A stretch of 64,000 nt of DNA from Calliopum simillimum (Eukaryota > Arthropoda > Insecta > Diptera > Lauxaniidae): assembly GCA_951812925.1 (NCBI GenBank), contig OX638368.1:1798001-1862000 (forward strand), read 5' to 3'. The notes beneath the pieces are model-generated. The model was not told the DNA's origin and searched no databases. It saw only the letters and a list, made by a program, of their open reading frames with translations. Numbering within the stretch: position 1 is the first letter of the stretch; every line of letters starts with the position of its first letter. Of the stretch, positions 56,706 through 64,000 are shown piece by piece. The translations under genes and the position numbers were made by a program.

Positions 56706-57149
56706 ATGAAAATTATACCTGGGCATTTCCATAGTAACGAGTGCGACATTTTTAAAATTAAAACGAGAATTTGGATAAATACCCCAGAAAGGTACCTTAA
56801 CTTTAGAAATGTCAACTATCTCGATCTTGTTAACAAATGGAAGTATTTAAAAAAAGTTAAATTTCAATGCTTTTTTGTACTAAATAGATGGTAACGCGTG
56901 CGACGTTACAAATTTGCTATTTTCGTTTTATGAGATTTGATCCCTCCGATCTGTAAAATTTTGCATGAAACGGTAAAAATAAAACTTTCAAGTTAGTAAT
57001 ATTATTATAGTAATATTTTGTACAAGAGTTTTCTTTGTTTGCTGCATTAAGAGATAAATAAATTTTAAAAAAGTAACGGGTGCGACAGCAAAAAGTAACG
57101 GGTGCGATATAGTAAAAAATTAAAACGATATGTATAATTATATCCATTT
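56706..57149 (+). repeat. Tract with four copies of a TAACGNGTGCGA motif
   Basis: TAACGAGTGCGAC (56734), TAACGCGTGCGAC (56891), TAACGGGTGCGAC (57074) and TAACGGGTGCGAT (57096) occur in the same orientation in otherwise AT-rich sequence. Function is unknown. Confidence 0.5.
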
Positions 57150-57162
57150 ACGCCATTAATAC

Positions 57163-59831
57163 CGAAACTATAGAGGCATTACCTTGCTCTCAGTACCATC
57201 AAAAGTATTGACGAAAGTGGTTCTGAACAGGGTAAACGAAAAACTTGATTCGGCCATTCCTTTATAGGTCAAAAGGACATTTTTTTGGCCAAAATTCATA
57301 ACGTCCATATTATCATGGTGACCAACTTCAAATTAAGTTTTTATGTTGACTTTAGACTGAAAGAACAATTCTGAAAAAAATCTTAACCCTTGTACTACCG
57401 GGTCAACAATGGTACGTAATAAATTTTCTAAATCAAAAACACATGCCAACAAGGTTTTGTTGCCAAGCATTTCCGAAGTAACTTTATGCGTTGAATCCGA
57501 ATCCGCGGTCAGAATTGACCCACCACCTCAGGATTTGGAGATATTTGAGGTCGAACTCATGAAAAATTGCCATTTTGGCTATATTTGAGGTTAGATGCAA
57601 ACTGCAAAAAATTTTTATTATTTTTTTCTCTAAATGTATCTTGTAGTTCTATTCTGTTTCTTCAAAATGATCTCTTAAAAGATGCCATACAATAATCTCT
57701 TTAAAAGTTATGGCTGATTTAAGATGTCATCTTGAAATCCCATAAAACGGGTAAAACGACACGACTTTTGATTGCATGATATCATCTTGAATCTATAATA
57801 ACTTCTGAAGAAAGTATTGTAAGAAACATTTTAAGAGCTCGTTTTGAAGGTAAAAAGTAGTACTCAGTTATGAATTATGCAAAAAAAAAAATTTTGAGCA
57901 ATCTAGAACTAACCTCAAAAGTAAAAAACAGTACTAATTTTTCGTATATTAACCACAAATATCTCTATTTTTCGAAAAACCTGGTGAAAAAATTATACGC
58001 ACTTTTACCCAAGTTACTTGGACTAGTAGTATCTTCAGTATTTTTTTATAAGAAATTGAAAAACAGCTTCTTCGTTTTCTTTTTTGTCTATCTTTTGCAA
58101 CCAGATTTCGAATAAATCGGAATTACGGAAGAAAAGTTACCTGACAAAAAATTCATTAAAAAAAAAACGGGCAAAATCGGGCGTCTATATTTCTAAAGAA
58201 CATTAACGATAGCAACGTCTTACTGGTTTCGGGTTTCTTAGGACTAACAAATTCCAACAAAATTTTAAAAGCTTACGCGAAGTTCAAAATTAAAAAAAAA
58301 AAATATTAAAAGTCAGGAGTCTAATTTGAATTTTAGATTTTTCCACAAAAAAGCAAAATATATTTTAATGTTTTGACCTAAATTGCGTTATACATAACAT
58401 CATCAATTTTATTTATTTTTATTTTGGAAGAAAACAAATTGTTTTGATAACTTTTTATTAATTGAAAAAAGGAGTTAAAATCACGACTTTTTTGCGTTAT
58501 CGCTTTAAAATGCAAATACAACATCGCTGAGAAACGGAAAATTACTTTTTCCCAAAACAAAAAACACTTTTGTTTGTATTGAAGTATTCTCCGTTACACT
58601 GCATCAACAAAAACTCAATAGCAATACTTGTAAAAATTGAATTAAATTGAATTTTGGCCAAAAAAGTGTGCCTTTTGACCTATAGTGCTTTCGAAAGCAG
58701 CAAGCAAGGATTCCGGCGAAACCGATCATGCGTGGATCAAATCAACACCCTCAGAATGAATGTCGAACAATCATGCGAGTGGCGTGCTGTACTTCAACTT
58801 GTCTTCGTAGACTATAGCACTGCCTTCGACAGTGGCTCCCGAGAAAACATTTGGGTCTCACTGCAACGAAGAGGTATTGCCGCAAAGGCTATAAACTTAG
58901 TACGTGCACAATATGAAGGCTTTAAATGCAGTGTGTTACACAATGGGTTGTTGTTACCGACATTCACCACTAATTCAGGCGTACGGCAGGGGTGTTTACT
59001 ATCACCATCACTCTTCCTTATCGTTCTTGATGATATCCTAGATAAAGCTCTTAATAAGGCCAAAAAGGGTGGGGGGAACTTTACCGAACATCTGGAAGAT
59101 CTCGACTACGCTGACGACATCTGCCTCTTATCGTCCAAACATTCAGGTATGCAAAGCAAAATTGAAAACCTTGTCTTGGAATCACAAAAGGCCGGCCTAA
59201 AAATTAACGTTTCCAAGACTAAAAGCATGAAGCTAAACGCAAGCAATGACATCACGTTTAGAGCTGGCAGTGATGACATCGGAAACGTCGAGCAAATGAC
59301 GATATCAACTCAAGAATAGCAAAAGCAAAAGGCGTGTTTGCTCAACTGAACAAAATATGGTCGTCATCCGTTATATCCACCAAAACGAGAGTGCGCCTTT
59401 TTGATTCGAATGTGAAATCGGTTTTATTATATGGGTGCGAAACATGGCTTGTTACTGAACAACTAACGAACAAGCTGCAAGTATTCGTCAACAAATGCTT
59501 AAGGCGAATACTTAAGGTTTGGTGGCTTCGCACTATATCAAATGCCGAGCTACATCAAAAATGCAATCAGAGGGCTATAGCAATCGAGGTCAAGCTGCGC
59601 AAATGGAGATGGATTGGTCACACTCTCCGGAAACCACACAGCGAAGTTTGTCGCCAGGCTCTTGAGTGGAATCCACAAGGTAGTAGAGCACGTGGTAGAC
59701 CCAAAACCAACTGGAAGAGGTCGCTGAAAAAGGAAATCCAAGAATCGGGAAAGTCGTGGCAAGAGATTAAAGTCATCGCAAGGGATCGTGACAAATGGAG
59801 ATATTTCATATTGGCCCTATGCTCCTCATAG
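57163..59831 (+). pseudogene. Truncated, broken RTE reverse transcriptase
   Basis: The visible parts start at NYRGITLLSVPSK, are cut at the inserted element, then resume at KQQGFRRNRSCVDQINTL-like text with motif A FVDYSTAFDS, motif B GVRQGCLLSP and motif C LDYADDICLL. A deletion of about 40 bp near 59293 (the segment SFTYLGSIISMDGG of the full copy is missing) shifts the frame. The C-terminal half (YGCETWLVTE to ILALCSS) continues in another frame to the TAG at 59829-59831. The endonuclease domain is absent. Confidence 0.9.
57260..58687. mobile_element. Transib-like nonautonomous element, copy B
   Basis: It is the same family as 46962-48404 (about 90% similar by eye): left tip CTTTATAGGTCAAAAGGACA (tip changed from CAC), right tip CCTATAGTG. 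It is flanked by CATTC (57255-57259) and CTTTC (58688-58692). The full-length RTE shows the empty site GGCCATTCGAAAGCAGC, so the 5-bp target is confirmed. Confidence 0.88.
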
Positions 59832-59870
59832 GAGTAAAAGGAGAATAAATACAATACACGCCATTAATAC

Positions 59871-60920
59871 GAACTATCAGTCTTAAAAAAAGCAAAATTA
59901 AAATCATTTAATGTATCCATTTACATTTAACAGTACTAAAAAGAAAATATGAAAATATTTAAGAAAGTTAGCTGAGATTTTTTTAAGGTCATTTAGAGGT
60001 CATTCAAGGTCGATTTATGCAAAATCTTGGCTTGATGCGGTGTTTATTTTATTACGATCTCAAGAATGCTGGGAATGATTCGTACGATATATCAAACTTT
60101 TTGTCTTGAATCAGGGTATTTATATAACAATTTAAACATTGTAACCTTAGATCAATTTCATACTGTTTTTCTAGCTAAAATACCCGCAAAAAAAGTATTT
60201 TCAAAATTTTACCCCACTGTAAGACTCTAAATCTTCATTTTCGTTAAAACTTGTTCCAAGGTCATCATGAAATTATGCAAGGAACAATTTTTTGGAACAT
60301 CTTTACCCATTACATCCTGAACTTATGGATCTTTTTGACCCCCTTTAAAAAAATTGTTATAATGGGCTAAAATGTTGTTAAAAAATATTCCACAAAAAAT
60401 TTCATTAGGATTCACCAAAGGCGAGAAATGCTTAAAACTCATTAAAATTTAATAATTTTTTAATTCTTGATAACCCATTATTTTGCTTTACTGTTCTATC
60501 TGATGACGTTAAATTTCTCTTAAGAGAAATCATCACAAAACTAAATCGCAAAAATTCTTTATGTATTTATATCTCATCACTATCACAAAAACACTTTTTT
60601 ACTACACGGCCGTGATCATATCATTCACTCCGAACAAAACTCGATCGTCAACATGTTAGTCATCCACAAAAAGAAGGATAAAAATATTTGTGATTTAGTT
60701 TCTTTCTCATGTGGGTCGTTAATTTAAAAATAAGCAAACGCTACCGAAAATTGCAGTTAATTATTTTGTTTACAAAAGAAATCAACGCCAAAAAATGTTC
60801 AAATTTACACACTTTCAGTACGAGAGTTGGTTCCAATGTTTTTCCCTTCGTTTAACTTTTCTGCATGCGGGTTTTGATACATGTGAGTGACCCTCATAAT
60901 AAGCTGTGACAAAGCTATAA
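59871..60920. other. Non-coding AT-rich stretch
   Basis: No gene, RNA or repeat pair was recognised. Confidence 0.35.
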
Positions 60921-60923
60921 TTA

Positions 60924-62671
60924 CACTAGTTTACAGTCAAAATTCCCAGCGAATGCCGTTACTCATTTTATATGGAAAATGGGCTGCTGATTCCGAAAAT
61001 CGCATTTTTTTTTTTTTATTTCGTGTCGTTTTCGAGATATCGGTCATTTTCGGTTTTTGGACCAAAAAAAAAAGATAGTTCCATTAAAATACAAATATCT
61101 CAAATACCAATGTTTTTATTTAAACAAATAATATGTCATATTAAAGGTAACTTAATTACCTACAAATGATATCCACTTCACTTTTTGGTTGGTTCGTTAG
61201 TTTCGGTGAAATAAATTGATTTCTAAAAAAAAAAATTTTTTTTTCCAAAAAATTAAGAAAAAATCAAATTTAACTTCAAATTTATACAAGAAGACATAAC
61301 TTTTTTATAATATTTTTTTTTTTTGTATTATAGACTATACATTTGTGAAGAAAATAAGATATCATTTAAGAAAATCGATGGAAAAATGCAAAAGTTGTAT
61401 ACAATTCATTTATAAGTTACCAAAATGCGTTTTTCCCTATTTTTCCGTTTTTTTGTAATAAACTGTTCGAAAATTTGAAACTTTTTGTAAAAGAAATTAG
61501 AAAATCCAAAAAATTCTTAAAGAAGGCATTAAAAGGAAATACCCGTGCCTCGCCGTTTTTCTCTAGCACGTCAGATTTTTTTTTAATCGATTTTTGAAGT
61601 TTTTTAATCCACTGTACATGAAAAAACAGAAATAACGCATTCTTGTGTTAAATCGATGAATTTAACTATATGATCCTTACATCTGAGGTGTATCATGTCT
61701 TCAGCAAACTTATGCAGGATACTACGCGGAATATTTTTGTAGACAATTTTAACCCTCTAAAACCCTCACATGTGGGTCATTTTGACCCCCACATGAAGGT
61801 CATTTTGACCTACATGTGGGGGTTTGAGAGGGTTAAAATTGTCTACAAAAATATTCCGCGTAGTATCCTGCATAAGTTTGCTGAAGACATGATACACCTC
61901 AGATGTAAGGATCATATAGTTAAATTCATCGATTTAACACAAGAATGCGTTATTTCTGTTTTTTCATGTACAGTGGATTAAAAAACTTCAAAAATCGATT
62001 AAAAAAAAATCTGACGTGCTAGAGAAAAACGGCGAGGCACGGGTATTTCCTTTTAATGCCTTCTTTAAGAATTTTTTGGATTTTCTAATTTCTTTTACAA
62101 AAAGTTTCAAATTTTCGAACAGTTTATCACAAAAAAACGGAAAAATAGGGAAAAACGCATTTTGGTAACTTATAAATGAATTGTATACAACTTTTGCAGT
62201 TTTCCATCGATTTTCTTAAATAGTATTTTATTTGCCTAACAAATTTATAGACTATGATATAAAAATACAAAATGATTTTTAAAATTTTTTTTTCTTGTAA
62301 AAATCTGCAGTTGATTTAGACATTTCTGTAATTTTTTCGGAAAAATATTCTCTTTTTTTCAGAAATCAATTTATTTCATCGAAACTAACAAACGAGCCAA
62401 AAAGTGGCGTGAGTATCATTTGTAGGTAATTTAATTACCTTTAATATGACATATTATTTGTTTGAATACAAACATTGGTTCTTGAGATATTTGTATTTAA
62501 GTGGAACTATCTTTTTTTTTTGGTCCAAAAACCGAAAATGACCGATATCTCGAAAACGACACGAAATAAAAAAAAAAAAATGCGATTTTCGGAATCAGCA
62601 GCCCATTTTCCATATAAAATGAGTAACGGCATTCGCTGGGAAAAAAAATTTTAATCATTTGTAAACTAGTG
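60924..62671. mobile_element. 1.75-kb giant palindrome with CACTA-type tips
   Basis: Two arms of about 860 bp (60924-61785 and 61805-62671) are inverted copies, from CACTAGTTTAC outward tips through GCGAATGCCGTTACTCATTT, GACACGAAATAAAA (inverted), and TCTGAGGTGTATCATGTCTT near the centre. TTA lies outside both tips (60921-60923, 62672-62674). CACTA(G) tips with a 3-bp target suggest a CACTA-type foldback. The centre has nested short palindromes around GGTCATTTTGACC. The arms differ mainly at 61270-61370 and 62225-62340. The open frame crossing the centre is an effect of the palindrome. Confidence 0.88.
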
Positions 62672-62674
62672 TTA

Positions 62675-64000
62675 TCATTCAAAATAAAACACACACCATC
62701 GGCAACAACTATATATTACATAGCAAATTCTTTTATTTGGAAAAAAGAAAAAAGCCCATAAAAATTTGTCATTTAAAATACTGCAGCAACAAACGCTGTT
62801 GTTATCCCATAATTCATAACTTTGAAATGAGGTCGACCCTATTTTGAGTTTTGTCTAAATCTAGCGACAACAAGCTAATTCAAAAAACATTTTTTTTTTT
62901 TTTTTCAAAAGGCAGTAAATGAAATGCTGGTTTTACTTTAAATTAATGTACGCGCCAGAACAAAAATTTTTTTATTTAACAAATCAAATTGAGTTAATTT
63001 CCGAAGACGAATGTGTTTCGCCACATAGGCATAGACAGACATTTTCGGTCACATCAATTAAATTGTAATTTATTTCAATAATAATTCTCAACATAATTAG
63101 CGTGCGCTTTGGCGCATCGAAATTCAACGCATCAATGGGGTATCAGCTCATTTTGTTATTTGTGACGTTGGAGAAATCCAACGAATGAATTGGTTGTGGA
63201 TGCTGCAGAAACCCCAAAAAGTTTTCTTCGTATCCTGATTGCTGAAAACTATATGGGTGATTCTTAGATAACTGTGCTTTTTCGAGTTGTAAAATTGGCA
63301 GATAATTTTTTTGCATTTTTGCAAGTTTCTTCATGCTATCTTGTGTAAACACACTCTTAAAACTCACCTTTTAAGTAGATCAACTACAAGTGTAAATTTA
63401 CGACTTTGAGGTCGAAATTAAGAAATTTTGCTGCCACGTTTGTGACTAAATTGCCACGTTTGTGACATTTTAGCCACAGTATGGAAAAATTATGGTTTTG
63501 AAGCGTTTTGATGAGAGATATATTGCATATAATGGCAAATTTACACTTCAAGACAAATTTTGCAACAGTGTCATGTCTCCAGTGGTCCATTTTTTTTATC
63601 CCCTACCGCCCTAAATATCAACTATGGTTTTCTTTCCTCTGTTTTTATAGTCGTTTATGGTGGATTAGGATCTCCTAATTACGAATCTGATATTGATTTT
63701 TTTCTATTACATCAGTATCCTTAGTTATCTTTGCTCAAAAGTGAAAAAATCACAGTTTTGACATCTACTTAACAAAAACAGCAACAAGTAAAATTAATTT
63801 TTGTCAATGGATTCAGACAGCCAAATTTATTAACAACAAGTCATAATTTACCGTTTTTCAATTGGATTCCTAGTTTCCGAGTTATAAGCCTTTAAAAAAA
63901 GTATATCTCTCAATAACACACGAAGGATTTTCTGGACCGAAAAATTAACAAAAATGGTAAGTTTTATTATTTGTATCAAAAATATATTTTATCACGATAA
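62675..64000. other. Non-coding, no element recognised
   Basis: AT-rich. TGCCACGTTTGTGAC occurs twice in a row at 63431 and 63452. Minus-strand frames at 63143-63367 and 63384-63590 have no recognisable motifs. Confidence 0.3.

Larger units (their letters stand above)
57163..59857 (+). mobile_element. 5'-truncated RTE copy with 13-bp TSD, split by a later insertion
   Basis: ACGCCATTAATAC flanks both sides (57150-57162 and 59858-59870). RTE text begins at CGAAACTATAGAGGCATTAC (equivalent to about 33710 in the full copy) and ends with CTCCTCATAGGAGTAAAAGG and a short A-rich tail. The Transib-like element 57260-58687 interrupts it. This copy shows what a normal target duplication looks like for this family, in contrast to the 818-bp repeats around the full copy. 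Confidence 0.93.

Noticed and set aside
61670..61981. 103-codon frame across the centre of the giant palindrome
   Set aside because: Its two halves are complements of each other, so openness follows from the palindrome. No protein motif.
1..64000. CRISPR array, operon or prokaryotic features
   Set aside because: Repeats are dispersed or inverted, with no regular spacer arrays. Gene content and composition are those of an insect.

Overview
The window reads as a repeat-dense, AT-rich stretch of a higher-fly (brachyceran dipteran) genome. A tephritid fruit fly is my best guess. The reasons are a Mos1-like mariner, piggyBac, Tc1, hAT and Transib-like elements, an RTE-type LINE, copies of the fly-type 'GTGGGCGTGGCACCGCCCAC' repeat, and long CAG/CAA and polypyrimidine tracts like fly introns and 5' leaders. 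I found no convincing host protein-coding exon, no functional tRNA or rRNA gene and no CRISPR array. The only long intact reading frame is the 1034-codon ORF of an RTE retrotransposon (31886-34990). Nearly everything else that can be annotated is a transposable element (TE) or TE debris, so the window is probably intergenic or a large intron. One weak candidate host promoter and leader lies at about 24.7-25.5 kb.

Layout. 0.4-1.3 kb: internally deleted mariner. 2.4-2.7 kb: 3' end of a Jockey-type LINE. 3.6-6.1 kb: piggyBac-like element with TTAA sites and a decayed transposase. 7.6-19.6 kb: hairpin, foldback and MITE elements, several nested, two of them (11 and 16 kb) carrying a tRNA-like segment. 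20-26.9 kb: two copies of a TTAA-flanked nonautonomous element, a tandem repeat split by a deleted Tc1-like element, and an antisense RTE tail. 26.9-29.3 kb: dispersed repeats. 30.7-35.8 kb: a full-length RTE flanked by 818-bp direct repeats. 36-45 kb: pogo-like remnant, hairpins, MITEs and one more tRNA-like segment. 45.2-51.1 kb: a transposon with about 385-bp terminal inverted repeats (TIRs) whose gene is split by a Transib-like and a hAT-like insertion. 51.3-54.1 kb: a second, long-TIR Transib-like element containing a hairpin and a MITE. 57.2-59.9 kb: a truncated RTE copy with a 13-bp target-site duplication (TSD), itself split by another Transib-like insertion. 60.9-62.7 kb: a 1.75-kb giant palindrome with CACTA-type tips.

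These elements do not form a pathway. Their relations are insertion history. Several nestings leave the interrupted sequence and a duplicated target readable, so the host sequence can be read across the insert, TSD lengths assigned (5 bp for the CACTATAGG elements, 8 bp for the hAT, TTAA for the piggyBac types) and events ordered. The points most worth following up are the long-TIR element at 45.2-51.1 kb carrying an uncharacterised arthropod protein family, the 818-bp duplication around the RTE, the recurrent tRNA-like segments inside TIR elements, and the giant palindromes that could yield hairpin RNA.
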